Shown here: positions 36,824 through 45,113 of the stretch, piece by piece | Layout of the letters: the number at the start of each line of letters is the position of its first letter | Numbering within the stretch: position 1 is the first letter of the stretch | Origin: Pseudonocardia abyssalis | GTDB lineage: Bacteria; Actinomycetota; Actinomycetes; Mycobacteriales; Pseudonocardiaceae | Length of the DNA: 64,000 nucleotides | Reading direction: 5' to 3' | Assembly (NCBI RefSeq): GCF_019263705.2 | Contig: NZ_JADQDK010000001.1 | Coordinates: 3,596,001 to 3,660,000, forward strand | Position numbers and translations under genes: made by a program | Notes under the pieces: model-generated | What the model saw: only the letters and a program-made list of their open reading frames with translations | Database searches by the model: none | What the model was told of the DNA's origin: nothing

Positions 36824-37455
36824 TCACGCGGCCCGGTGGTCGTGGACCGCGGTGCGGTGGCGGCGCCCGGTCGGAGTGGTCCACTGCATCGACCGGTCCG
36901 GGTGCAGGGCCACCTGCCGGCCGGGTTGCTCCTTCCGGTCGTGGTGGGCGGTGCACAGCGCAACGACGTTGGCCTCCGACGTGGTCCCGTCCTCCTGCCC
37001 GGCGACGACGTGGTCGAGCTCGCAGGTCGCCGCAGCCCGGCGGCAGCCCGGGCCCGGCAGGTGACGTCCCGCGCCCGAACGACGTCGGCCAGAGCAGCCG
37101 GTGTCCGGTAGGTGGTGCGGCCGGAGTCGAGGATCGCCCCGGACAGCGGGTCGGTGACCAGGCCCACCCAGACCGCGTCGGCAGCGAGCCAGATGGGCGG
37201 GGATCGGGCCGTACCCGGCGATCTCGCAGGGCTCGTCGTCCGCGCCGATCAACGTGCAGTACGGCACCAGGACGGTGATCAGCGGCTTGCCCGGCGTCAC
37301 CGGCGCCACAACCGTCGGGTCGGCATCGGGATCGCGGACGACCGGCTTCCCGGTCAGCGCGGCCGCGGCGAGATCGGCTCGGCGCTGGTCCGACGTCCGC
37401 GGGCCGTCGGCGGACATGCCGCGCGCCAGCCGGGTGAGCCACTCGAACGACGCAC
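36824..37455 (-). pseudogene. 13E12-type HNH endonuclease remnant, truncated and twice frameshifted
   Basis: C-terminal part of a DUF222/HNH protein of the mycobacterial 13E12 repeat family. Frame 1 gives FEWLTRLARGMSADGPR through YGPIPAHLA. The reading then passes to another frame (GLVTDPLSGAILDSGRTTYR, ARDVTC) at about 37180 and returns near 37058 for CELDHVVAGQ, VALCTAHHDRKEQPG (HNH motif). One lost base in GGGC/CCGGGC explains the second shift. The N-terminal 200 or so residues are missing. It lies between TIGR03089 and fadE25, where no such gene is expected. Confidence 0.85.
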
Positions 37456-37458
37456 TGG

Positions 37459-38613
37459 TCAGCGCAGCAGCGACCGCGCCATGACCAGGCGCTGCACCTG
37501 GTTGGTGCCCTCGTAGATCTGGGTGATCTTCGCATCGCGCATCATCCGCTCCACCGGGAAGTCCTTGGTGTAGCCCGCGCCACCGAGGAGCTGCACGGCG
37601 TCCGTCGTCACCGACATGGCGACGTCGGAGGCCAGGCACTTCGCGGCGCTGGAGATGAAGCCCAGGTTCTTCTCGCCCCGCTCGGCGCGCGAGGTCGCGA
37701 CGTAGACGAGCTGGCGCGCGGACTCCACCTTCATCGCCATGTCGGCGATCATGAACTGGAGACCCTGGAACTCGGCGAGGTGCTTGCCGAACTGCTTGCG
37801 CTCCTTGACGTAGGAGATCGCGATGTCGAGCGCGCCCTGCGCGATGCCGACGGCCTGCGCGCCGATCGTCGGGCGGGTGTGGTCGAGCGTCTGCAGCGCG
37901 GTCTTGAAGCCCGTGCCGGGCTCGCCGATGATCCGGTCGCCGGGGATCGTGCAGTTCTGGAAGTAGATCTCGCGGGTGGGCGAGCCGTTGATGCCGAGCT
38001 TGCGCTCCTTCGGGCCGACCTCGAAGCCCGGGTCGTCCTTGTGCACGACGAACGCGGAGATCCCGTTGGCCTTCTTCTCCGGGTCGGTGACGGCCATGAC
38101 CGTGTACCAGGAGGACACGCCCGCGTTGGTGATCCAGCACTTGGTGCCGTTGAGCACCCACTCGTCGCCCTGACGGACGGCGCGGGTCTTCATCGCGGCG
38201 GCGTCGGAACCGGCCTCGCGCTCCGAGAGCGCATAGCTGATCATCGCCTCGCCGGACGCGATCGACGGGAAGACCTGCTGCTTGAGCTCGTCGGAGGCCG
38301 AGAGCAGGATCGGGGTGAGCCCGAGCCCGTTGACGCCGGGGATCAGCGACGAGGACGCGCAGACCCGCGCGACCTCCTCGATGACGATGCAGCCGGCGAG
38401 CTCGTCGGCTCCCTCGCCGCCGAACTGCTCGGGGATCGTGATGGCGTGGAAGCCCGCCTTGGTCAGGGCGTCCTGGGCCTCGATCGGGTAGCGGCCCTGC
38501 TCGTCGACGTCGGCCGCGTAGGGCTGGATCTCCTTCTCCGCCAGCGTCCGCACGGCGTCGCGGAGGGCCTCGTGCTCGTCGCTGAGCCGGTAGCTGTCGA
38601 AGTCGGAGTTCAT
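37459..38613 (-). CDS. fadE25: Acyl-CoA dehydrogenase (FadE25-like)
   Basis: 384 residues, full length for the family. FAD/substrate motifs SYALSEREAGSDAAAMKTRA and WVLNGTKCWITNAGVSSWYT, electron-transfer loop GITTGSP-equivalent KLGINGSPTREIYFQ, and the base Glu in the C-terminal IYEGTNQVQRLVMAR. First step of beta-oxidation or branched-chain acyl-CoA breakdown. ATG 38613. It diverges from a TetR regulator that probably controls it. Orthologue by position of Rv3274c. Confidence 0.95.
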   Translation of the reverse strand: MNSDFDSYRLSDEHEALRDAVRTLAEKEIQPYAADVDEQGRYPIEAQDALTKAGFHAITIPEQFGGEGADELAGCIVIEEVARVCASSSLIPGVNGLGLTPILLSASDELKQQVFPSIASGEAMISYALSEREAGSDAAAMKTRAVRQGDEWVLNGTKCWITNAGVSSWYTVMAVTDPEKKANGISAFVVHKDDPGFEVGPKERKLGINGSPTREIYFQNCTIPGDRIIGEPGTGFKTALQTLDHTRPTIGAQAVGIAQGALDIAISYVKERKQFGKHLAEFQGLQFMIADMAMKVESARQLVYVATSRAERGEKNLGFISSAAKCLASDVAMSVTTDAVQLLGGAGYTKDFPVERMMRDAKITQIYEGTNQVQRLVMARSLLR

Positions 38614-38623
38614 GCCACGGATC

Positions 38624-38672
38624 GTAACGGCACTGCGTGCCGCGAGGCAAGCTCGCTGTTACCCTGCGTGCC
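38624..38672. promoter_or_regulatory. Repeats in the fadE25/tetR intergenic region
   Basis: In a 59-base divergent gap, arms GTAACGGC (38624-38631) and GCTGTTAC (38655-38662) form an inverted repeat with one mismatch. The 9-mer CTGCGTGCC occurs twice as direct repeats (38633-38641 and 38664-38672). Each half joins a GT(A/T)AC to a CTGCGTGCC. These are likely TetR binding sites covering both promoters. Confidence 0.5.
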
Positions 38673-39347
38673 ATGACTGGCGCCACGCGGAGAGGTCGGT
38701 CCGTCGAGGGCCGGGCCGAGGTGCGGCGCGACCTCGTGGCCGCCGCGGTGGCCCTGTTCCGCGACCGGGGCTACGAGGACACCACCGTCGACGACATCGC
38801 GGCGGCCGCGGGCGTCGGGCGCCGCACGTTCTTCCGCTACTTCCGCAGCAAGGAGGACGCGATCTCGCCCGACCACGAGACCGCGCTCGCCCGCATCGCG
38901 GAGGTCTTCGAGGCCGCGCACCCCGACGAGCCGGTCCCGAGCCTGGTCCTGCGCGCGGGCGAGACGGTGTTCGACCTCTACACCGACGACCCGCCGCTGT
39001 CGGTCGCCCGGTTCCGCCTCACCCACGACGTGCCGGTGCTGCGCGACCGCGAGTCGGCCAGCGTCGACCACTACCGCCGGATGTTCACCCGCTACCTGCG
39101 CCGCCGGTTCGCAGGCGGGCCCGACGACGGAGACCTGCGCGCCGCCGTCATCGGGGCATCCGTCGTGGCGGCCCACAACCTCGCCCTGCGGGCCTGGCTC
39201 GCCGACGGCGCCCCGGCCGACCGGCTCGACGCCTACCGCGACCGGTTCCGCCGCGTCGCCGACCTGATCCCCGGCGACGACGGACTGCTCGACGTCGCGG
39301 AGCGCCTGGAGATCGCGGTGGGACGGCTGGAGCGCGGCACGGCCTGA
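38673..39347 (+). CDS. TetR-family transcriptional regulator
   Basis: 224 residues. N-terminal DNA-binding domain VRRDLVAAAVALFRDRGYED, TTVDDIAAAAGVGRRTFFRY, FRSKEDAI. The helical C-terminal ligand domain is of the MftR/AcrR-like type. The ATG at 38673 is chosen because earlier in-frame sequence overlaps the promoter repeats. Divergent from fadE25, so an acyl-CoA-responsive repressor is plausible. Confidence 0.9.
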   Translation: MTGATRRGRSVEGRAEVRRDLVAAAVALFRDRGYEDTTVDDIAAAAGVGRRTFFRYFRSKEDAISPDHETALARIAEVFEAAHPDEPVPSLVLRAGETVFDLYTDDPPLSVARFRLTHDVPVLRDRESASVDHYRRMFTRYLRRRFAGGPDDGDLRAAVIGASVVAAHNLALRAWLADGAPADRLDAYRDRFRRVADLIPGDDGLLDVAERLEIAVGRLERGTA

Positions 39348-39370
39348 CGCCCGGGCCCGGACGTGCGTGA

Positions 39371-39427
39371 TCCCCGGGCCGCATCGATGGATGCGCACGC
39401 CGAGCTGGACGGGCTCGGGCCCGGGGA
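39371..39427. terminator. Hairpin after tetR
   Basis: Arms TCCCCGGGCC (39371-39380) and GGCCCGGGGA (39418-39427) pair 10/10, enclosing a smaller GCATC-GATG-GATGC hairpin. It starts about 25 bases after the tetR stop in the 256-base convergent gap before the IS630-derived gene. No T-run. A terminator is the simplest reading. The rest of the gap has no recognisable gene. Confidence 0.45.
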
Positions 39428-39603
39428 CCACGGGTGACTGCCTGGAACTCGCCGGCACCACACCGGCTCCACAACGGTCGAAGAACTGTCCTCTGTGGTG
39501 CTAGCGGACAGCCACCTCACGAATCCAGAAGCTACTCAACGCTGGACCACCTCCTCTCACGTGTGACACCACCCTACGACCGGGTCCCACACTCGCGCCA
39601 CGG

Positions 39604-40491
39604 TTATTTCGTGGGGATGTGCACCCACTGCAGAGCGCGCCCGGGCTCGTGCGCGAGGACCGCGGTCCGCAGTCCCGCGACGGACGCCGCGCCGCACTCG
39701 GTGGCGCCCGCGAGCACGGCGGAGACCCGGACGAACCGTGTCCAGTCCGGGCAGTCCGCGGCGACGTGCAGCGGCGTCCCGCGGCCGTCGGCCCATCGCT
39801 CGGCGGCAGCCGTGTCACCGGCGGCGAGCAGCCGCAGCCGGCCGGCGGGGACGTCGTCGAGCCCTCCGAGGAGGCGGGCGAGGCCCTCGGGGTCGCCCGA
39901 CGCTCCGACGTCGACGCTCCCGAACCGGCCGCCCAGCCGCGGGCGGGCACCCATCGGGGTCCGCTCGCGGGGCGGGCGGTCGCCGACCACCACGGCCAGC
40001 ACCGCGGCGTCGGCGTCGACGTGCACGCCGGCGAACGCCGCGAGCACCTCGGCCAGGGGCGGGTCGCAGCCCAATCGCACGTGCCCGTCGTCGAGCGGAC
40101 TGATGCCCCAGGTCCGCCAGATCTTCGCCACCGCGACGTTGCTGACGCCCAGCTCATCGGCGAGCAGCCGGCTCGACCAGCGCCGGGCTCGCGGCGGCGG
40201 GGCGTGCAGCGTCCGCTCGATGACCGACACCGGATCGACCGTCACCGGCCTCCCCGGGCGGGGCGCGTCGGTGAGCCCCGCGATCCCCTCGGCCCGGTAG
40301 CGCTCGCGCCAGGTGAGCACCGTCGTCGGGGAACAGCCGACGATCGCCGCCACCGCGGAGGGCCCGTGCCCCTCGGCGGACAGCAGGACGATGCGCGTCC
40401 GGCGGGCGGCCGTGACGCCGGCCGACGCGGCCCACGCACGCAGTGCGTCCGCCTCGTCTGCCTCCACCTGCAGCGGTGGAAAGGTGCGCAT
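39604..40491 (-). CDS. IS630-derived helix-turn-helix protein without catalytic residues
   Basis: 295 residues. The first HTH (RRTRIVLLSAEGHGPSAVAA, CSPTTVLTWRERYRAEGIAG, LTDAPRPGRP) and second HTH (WSSRLLADELGVSNVAVAKI) are those of IS630-family transposases. The remainder aligns weakly with the DDE domain, but the VDEK segment reads VLAVVVGDRPPRERTP and the closing WLNQVERFF reads WTRFVRVSAV, so catalytic Asp and Glu are lost while the frame is intact. No terminal repeats found around it. Best read as a domesticated DNA-binding protein. Start taken at ATG 40491; ATG 40545 is possible. Confidence 0.72.
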   Translation of the reverse strand: MRTFPPLQVEADEADALRAWAASAGVTAARRTRIVLLSAEGHGPSAVAAIVGCSPTTVLTWRERYRAEGIAGLTDAPRPGRPVTVDPVSVIERTLHAPPPRARRWSSRLLADELGVSNVAVAKIWRTWGISPLDDGHVRLGCDPPLAEVLAAFAGVHVDADAAVLAVVVGDRPPRERTPMGARPRLGGRFGSVDVGASGDPEGLARLLGGLDDVPAGRLRLLAAGDTAAAERWADGRGTPLHVAADCPDWTRFVRVSAVLAGATECGAASVAGLRTAVLAHEPGRALQWVHIPTK

Positions 40492-40628
40492 GGGAATGCT
40501 GCTCCACAACGACGACACCGTTCCCGGATATGCCAGGAACTTCATTAACGCCGGATTCTCGGGCGACTGACGGAATGTCATTCGTGCCGAGTGTGGAATG
40601 CGGTTGTCCGATTCACATGTGATGCCCG

Positions 40629-41132
40629 TCACTCTCGATCGAGGCGGCTCCGCAGCGCGTCGTCCTTCGCCAGCACCGATGCGTGCAGGTCGGACTGAAA
40701 GGTGATCATCCGGTCGAGCAGGGCGGGATCGGCGGCGGCGAGGATCCGCACCGCGAGCAGCCCGGCATTCCGCGCGCCGCCCACCGACACCGTGGCCACC
40801 GGAACACCCGCGGGCATCTGCACGATCGAGAGCAGCGAGTCCATGCCGTCGAGGTAGGCCAGCGGCACCGGGACGCCGATCACCGGCAGCGGGGTGGCCG
40901 AGGCGACCATCCCCGGCAGGTGGGCGGCCCCGCCCGCCCCCGCGACGATCACGCGCAGGCCGCGGCCCGCGGCGCCGCCGGCGTAGTCGAGCATGCGCTG
41001 CGGGGTGCGGTGCGCGGAGTACACGCCGACCTCGAAGGGCACGTCGAACTCGGCGAGCGCGTCGGCGGCGGCCTCCATCACCCGCCAGTCCGAGTCGCTG
41101 CCCATGATCACGCCGACGATCGGCTCAGCCAT
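40629..41132 (-). CDS. purE: N5-carboxyaminoimidazole ribonucleotide mutase
   Basis: 167 residues. Moves the carboxylate of N5-CAIR to C4 in purine synthesis. Signature [10 protein letters not shown] with catalytic Asp/Ser at the N-terminus, [33 protein letters not shown] and [23 protein letters not shown] 41132 overlaps the purK stop by 8 bases. Orthologue of Rv3275c. Confidence 0.96.
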   Translation of the reverse strand: MAEPIVGVIMGSDSDWRVMEAAADALAEFDVPFEVGVYSAHRTPQRMLDYAGGAAGRGLRVIVAGAGGAAHLPGMVASATPLPVIGVPVPLAYLDGMDSLLSIVQMPAGVPVATVSVGGARNAGLLAVRILAAADPALLDRMITFQSDLHASVLAKDDALRSRLDRE

Positions 41133-42300
41133 GGATCGACCACCCGTCCTCCCACTCCGCCGTCGACAGCCAGTGCGCCGCCAGCGCCGCACGTTCCCGC
41201 ACGGCCCCCATGTCCGACCCGAGCACCGTCACGTGACCGATCTTGCGCGCGGGTCGCTCGGCCTTGCCGTACAGGTGCACCTTGACGTCGGGCAGCCGCG
41301 CGAACAGGTGGTGCACCCGCTCGTCCATGCCCATCTCCACCGGGCCGTCGGCGCCGAGGACGTTGGCCATCACCACCGCGGGGGCGGTGGGCGTCGTGGT
41401 GCCGAGCGGGTAGTCGAGGACGGCGCGCAGGTGCTGCTCGAACTGCGACGTGCGCGCACCCTCGATCGTCCAGTGCCCGGAGTTGTGCGGCCGCATCGCC
41501 AGCTCGTTGACCAGCAGCGTGCCGTCCGTCCGCTCGAACAGCTCGACGGCGAGCAGTCCGGTGACGCCGAGCTCGGCGGCCAGGCTCAGCGCGAGCCGCT
41601 GCGCACCGGCGGCGACCTCCTCGTCGAGGCCGGGGGCCGGCGCGAGCACCTGTACGCACTGCCCCGCCTCCTGCACCGTCTCCACGACCGGCCACGCCGC
41701 GGCCTGCCCGTAGGGCGAGCGGGCGACGAGCGCGGCCAGCTCGCGGCGCAGCGGCACGGCCTGCTCGACCATCAGCGGGGTGCCGGCGGCGAGCAGTTCG
41801 TCGACCAGCGCGTCGTCGGCGTCGGGCAGCATCCACACCCCGCGCCCGTCGTACCCGCCGCGGACGGCCTTGAGCACGACCGGCCAGCCGTGCTCCGCCC
41901 CGAACGCCTTCACGTCGGCGGGCGTATCGACCGGGGTGAACGGCGGCACCGCGGCCCCCAGCTCGCTCAGGCGGCGGCGCATGACGAGCTTGTCCTGGGC
42001 GAACAGCAGGGCGTCCGGGCCGGGGTGGACGGTGACACCGTCGGCGACGAGCGCGCGCAGGACGTCCTGCGGGACCTGCTCGTGGTCGAACGTCACCGCG
42101 GAACACCCGGTGGCGAAGGCGCGGACGGCGGTGAGGTCGTCGGCCGACCCCGCGCGCACGTCCGCGCATACCTGGGCGGCGGGTTCGCCGGTGCCCGCGG
42201 CGAGCACGCGCAGCGACTGACCGAGCGCGATCGCGGCCTGGTGGGTCATGCGGGCGAGCTGGCCGGCACCGACCATGCCGACGACGGGAAGAGTGTTCAC
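41125..42300 (-). CDS. purK: N5-carboxyaminoimidazole ribonucleotide synthase
   Basis: 391-residue ATP-grasp enzyme making N5-CAIR from AIR, bicarbonate and ATP. N-terminal [23 protein letters not shown]-grasp [20 protein letters not shown], metal site [20 protein letters not shown] followed by [12 protein letters not shown] start at 42300. Overlaps purE downstream, diverges from gtrA with a 46-base gap. Confidence 0.96.
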   Translation of the reverse strand: MNTLPVVGMVGAGQLARMTHQAAIALGQSLRVLAAGTGEPAAQVCADVRAGSADDLTAVRAFATGCSAVTFDHEQVPQDVLRALVADGVTVHPGPDALLFAQDKLVMRRRLSELGAAVPPFTPVDTPADVKAFGAEHGWPVVLKAVRGGYDGRGVWMLPDADDALVDELLAAGTPLMVEQAVPLRRELAALVARSPYGQAAAWPVVETVQEAGQCVQVLAPAPGLDEEVAAGAQRLALSLAAELGVTGLLAVELFERTDGTLLVNELAMRPHNSGHWTIEGARTSQFEQHLRAVLDYPLGTTTPTAPAVVMANVLGADGPVEMGMDERVHHLFARLPDVKVHLYGKAERPARKIGHVTVLGSDMGAVRERAALAAHWLSTAEWEDGWSIHG

Positions 42301-42346
42301 GGTGCCGGGAGCCTACCCAGCGGGGGGCTCTGGCACGATTCACCAG

Positions 42347-42856
42347 GTGTCCGTCGTCGAGTCGGTGCTGGCCCAGATCCCGCAGCCGTACCGGTCCGTC
42401 GCGATCAAGCACCGCGAGCTGATCAAGTTCGCGATGGTCGGGGGCACCACCTGGATCATCGACACGGCCGTGTTCCTGCTGCTCAAGAACACCGTGCTGA
42501 TCGAGAAGCCGCTCACCGCGAAGATCATCGCGGTGCTGGTGGCCACCATCGCGTCCTACGTCCTCAACCGCGAATGGTCCTTCCGTACCCGCGGCGGCCG
42601 TGACACCCACCACGAGGCGCTGCTGTTCTTCCTGGTCAGCGGCGTCGGGGTGGCCGTCTACACCGCCCCGCTGGCCGTGTCGCGCTACCTGCTGCACCTC
42701 AGCGTGCCCGATGTGAGCCTGTTCACGCAGGAGGTCGCCGACTTCGTCAGCGGCCAGATCATCGGCGTCCTGCTCGGCATGGCGTTCCGCTGGTGGGCCT
42801 TCCGCCGCTTCGTCTTCCCCGACGAGGACGTGCGCCGCCAGGCCCCCGAGGCCTAG
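42347..42856 (+). CDS. GtrA-family membrane protein
   Basis: 169 residues, four hydrophobic helices (VGGTTWIIDTAVFLLLKN, LTAKIIAVLVATIASYVLN, LLFFLVSGVGVAVYTAPLAV, SGQIIGVLLGMAFRWWAF) with the GtrA signatures NREWSFR and FRRFVFP. Family members help flip lipid-linked sugars or aid arabinogalactan assembly (Rv3277, Rv3789). GTG start. Its TAG stop lies in the CTAG where the downstream IS inserted and is preserved. Confidence 0.92.
   Translation: MSVVESVLAQIPQPYRSVAIKHRELIKFAMVGGTTWIIDTAVFLLLKNTVLIEKPLTAKIIAVLVATIASYVLNREWSFRTRGGRDTHHEALLFFLVSGVGVAVYTAPLAVSRYLLHLSVPDVSLFTQEVADFVSGQIIGVLLGMAFRWWAFRRFVFPDEDVRRQAPEA
42852..42856. repeat. Left target-site duplication of the IS (CCTAG)
   Basis: CCTAG immediately before the element; repeated at 43925-43929. 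It contains the gtrA stop codon on the plus strand and the transposase stop codon on the minus strand. Confidence 0.85.
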
Positions 42857-43812
42857 CTGTTCTGTCCCGTGAGGTTGGGGACTCGGGTGGCGGGTGGGCC
42901 GCCGATCGCGGTGTGTCCGCGGTGATGGTTGTAGTAGTGCAGCCAGTCGGGCAAGGCGGCTCGTCGGGCGGTCTCGGTGCGGTAGGGCTGGGCGTAGGCC
43001 CATTCGTCGAGCAGGGTGCGGTTGAACCGCTCGACCTTGCCGTTGGTTTGGGGCCGGTAGGGGCGGGTCCGTTTGTGGACGGTGTCGGTGTTGTGCAGGG
43101 CTTGGGCGAAGTCGCGGGAGCGGTAGCAGGACCCGTTGTCGGTCAGGACGCGGGCGATGTTCTCGATGCCTTGTGCGTGGAACCAGGCCGCGGCGCGGGC
43201 CCAGAACTGTGCCGCGGTGGTCTTGCGCTCGTCGGGCAGGATCTCGGTGTAGGCCAGGCGTGAGTGGTCGTCCAGGGCGTTGTGCAGGTAGCTGTAGCCG
43301 ATCTTTCGGCTACCTCTGTTGCGGCGGCCAGCGGCGCGGCCGAGGGTCTTGTGGCCGCCGCCGTCGGGGATGTTGCCCAGCTTCTTGATGTCGACGTGGA
43401 CCAGGTCACCAGGCTGTTTGTGTTCGTAGCGGCGGACGGTCTGGCCGGTGGTGCGGTCGAGGTGGGCCAGACGGGCCATGCCGAAGCGGGTCAGGACCCG
43501 GTGCACGGTGGAGGAGGCGATGCCGAGCAGGAACCCGATCCGGGCCGGTCCCCAGCGGCGCAGGACCCGGACTTTGATGATGCGTCGCTCGGTGCGGGTC
43601 GGGGTTTGGTTCGGGCTGTGGTGCGGGCGGGAGGAACGGTCGACCATCCCGGCTGGGCCTTCGGTGCGGTAGCGGCTTGACCAACGCTTCGCGGTGCCGA
43701 CTGAGACCTGGAACCGTTCCGCGGCGCGGCGCAGTGGCCACCCGTCCTCGACGACGCAGCGGGCGAGGCGGAGCCGGCCGGTCTCGGACAGCGGGGCGTT
43801 ACGGTGGAGCAC
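42853..43812 (-). CDS. IS481-family transposase
   Basis: 319 residues from GTG 43812 (LHRNAPLSETGRLRLARCV, the standard family start). HTH region WPLRRAAERFQVSVGTAKRW, second HTH GPARIGFLLGIASSTVHRVL. DDE triad intact: Asp in GDLVHVDIKKLG, Asp in RVLTDNGSCYRS, Glu in NGKVERFNRTLLDEW. The TAG stop codon lies outside the inverted repeat, in the CTAG target copy, so the host site supplies translation termination. Appears functional. Confidence 0.95.
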   Translation of the reverse strand: MLHRNAPLSETGRLRLARCVVEDGWPLRRAAERFQVSVGTAKRWSSRYRTEGPAGMVDRSSRPHHSPNQTPTRTERRIIKVRVLRRWGPARIGFLLGIASSTVHRVLTRFGMARLAHLDRTTGQTVRRYEHKQPGDLVHVDIKKLGNIPDGGGHKTLGRAAGRRNRGSRKIGYSYLHNALDDHSRLAYTEILPDERKTTAAQFWARAAAWFHAQGIENIARVLTDNGSCYRSRDFAQALHNTDTVHKRTRPYRPQTNGKVERFNRTLLDEWAYAQPYRTETARRAALPDWLHYYNHHRGHTAIGGPPATRVPNLTGQNS

Positions 43813-43924
43813 GAGGGCCTCCTTGGGTCGGGTGCAGATGTCGCTATCCACACCGGACCTGGAGGCCCTCCCTTACGCCAAGATCATCTGTCGCGTGTCG
43901 TTCTCAACCTCTGTGGGCAGTACA
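42857..43924. mobile_element. Complete IS481-type insertion sequence
   Basis: Terminal inverted repeats 42858-42882 (TGTTCTGTCCCGTGAGGTT...) and 43900-43924 match at 18 of 25 positions. Outside them the pentamer CCTAG is present on both sides (42852-42856 and 43925-43929), a target duplication centred on CTAG. IS481 of Bordetella is known to insert at NCTAGN. One transposase gene fills the element. About 1.07 kb, typical for the family. Confidence 0.92.
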
Positions 43925-43929
43925 CCTAG
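43925..43929. repeat. Right target-site duplication of the IS (CCTAG)
   Basis: CCTAG immediately after the element, matching 42852-42856. On the minus strand it supplies the TAG stop of the adjacent glycosyltransferase gene. Confidence 0.85.
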
Positions 43930-45113
43930 GGCGGCCCGAGCTCCAGGTCGGCGTGGCCGAACGCGAACCCGTCGACGTCGGCGCGGGTGGGCTGGCGGCG
44001 GGCGCGGCCCAGCGCCCGGGTGCTGCAGGCCGTGGCGACCTCCGTGTCGCCGCGGCGCAGCACGACGGTGGCGAGGTCGCCGTCGACGAGCGCGCGGACG
44101 GCGGCCCCCACCGCCCACCGCGGCAGCGGGCCCGCGACCCGCATCCGGACGCGCGCCCGCAGGAGCTGGTCGGGGCTCCACCGGTCCCCGATCTCCATGT
44201 CGTGGTGCTCCTGGTCGCGCAGCGACGACGCCACCAGTGCCGCCCCGGGACCCGGCTCGGTCGTGACGAGCACGTCCGGCAGCCCGCCGGGCGGGCCGCC
44301 GCGGCGCGTGCCGGGTTCCGGGATCAGCTCGGCGAGCCGGGTCCGCTCGCGGTCCTTCTCCGCGTCCTTCCCCGCTCCCCCGCGCAACGCCCAGTCCGGG
44401 CCGTCGTGCCAGGCCACCGCGGAGCGCTCGTGCACCAGGACCGCGCCGTTGTTCCAGGCCCGGTAGGCCAGGTCCCAGTCCTCGCCGCCGTAGCCGACGA
44501 ACCGCTCGTCGAAGCCGCCGATGTCGTCGAACAGGCTGCGCCGGCACGCGAGCACCGCGCTGATGACGAACCGGAAGGACGTGCCGTCGGCGTCGAGGAG
44601 GTCGCGGGTCTCGGCGTAGCCCTTCCGCAGCCAGGCGGGCTCGGGCAGCTCGGGGAGCGTCCGCGGGTCGGTGCCGGGCGGCAGGCCGGTGAGGTCGGCG
44701 TGCCGACGGCGCCCGACGGCGAGCACGTCGGAGCACCGGGCGACGCGCGCCGTCAGGCGTTCCAGGAAGTCGGGCTCGGGCACGGTGTCGGCGTCGAGGA
44801 ACACCAGCACCTCGCCGCTCGTGGCGGCGACCCCGAGGTTGCGCGCGGCGGCGGCCCGGAACCCCAGGTCCGCCTGGGTGACGACCCGCACCGGCGGGCC
44901 ACCGGTGGGTACCTCGGGCGGCGGGTCCGACCCGTCGTCGGCGATCACGATCTCGACCGGTCGCAGCGTCTGGTGGCACAGCGCGTGCCAGGTGCGGGCG
45001 AGCTGCTCGGGCTGGCGGTAGTGCGCCACGACGACGCTGACCTCCGGCCGCGGGACCGGGTGCTCGTCGAGCAGGTCGTAGCGGTTGCCCGGCACGAGGA
45101 CGTCGGTCAGCAC
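43926..45113 (-). CDS. Family 2 glycosyltransferase with C-terminal extension
   Basis: 395 residues. GT-A domain: VSVVVAHYRQPEQLARTWHA, IADDGSDPP, DxD motif VLVFLDADTVPEPDFLERL, and the GT27/galactosyl-type C-terminal motif FVGYGGEDWDLAYRAWNNGA. About 130 extra residues follow, from AGKDAEKDRERTRLAELIPE, with a beta-rich tail of unknown role. GTG start overlaps the upstream glycosyltransferase stop by 7 bases. Its TAG stop is in the IS target duplication. Last gene of the leftward arm of the glycan cassette. Confidence 0.87.
   Translation of the reverse strand: MLTDVLVPGNRYDLLDEHPVPRPEVSVVVAHYRQPEQLARTWHALCHQTLRPVEIVIADDGSDPPPEVPTGGPPVRVVTQADLGFRAAAARNLGVAATSGEVLVFLDADTVPEPDFLERLTARVARCSDVLAVGRRRHADLTGLPPGTDPRTLPELPEPAWLRKGYAETRDLLDADGTSFRFVISAVLACRRSLFDDIGGFDERFVGYGGEDWDLAYRAWNNGAVLVHERSAVAWHDGPDWALRGGAGKDAEKDRERTRLAELIPEPGTRRGGPPGGLPDVLVTTEPGPGAALVASSLRDQEHHDMEIGDRWSPDQLLRARVRMRVAGPLPRWAVGAAVRALVDGDLATVVLRRGDTEVATACSTRALGRARRQPTRADVDGFAFGHADLELGPP

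Noticed and set aside
36824..38686. A 620-residue frame joining fadE25 to the HNH fragment
   Set aside because: The upstream part is fadE25 read in another frame; only the HNH remnant is real.
39604..40632. Active IS630 insertion sequence
   Set aside because: Catalytic residues are replaced and no terminal inverted repeats or TA duplication could be found around the gene.
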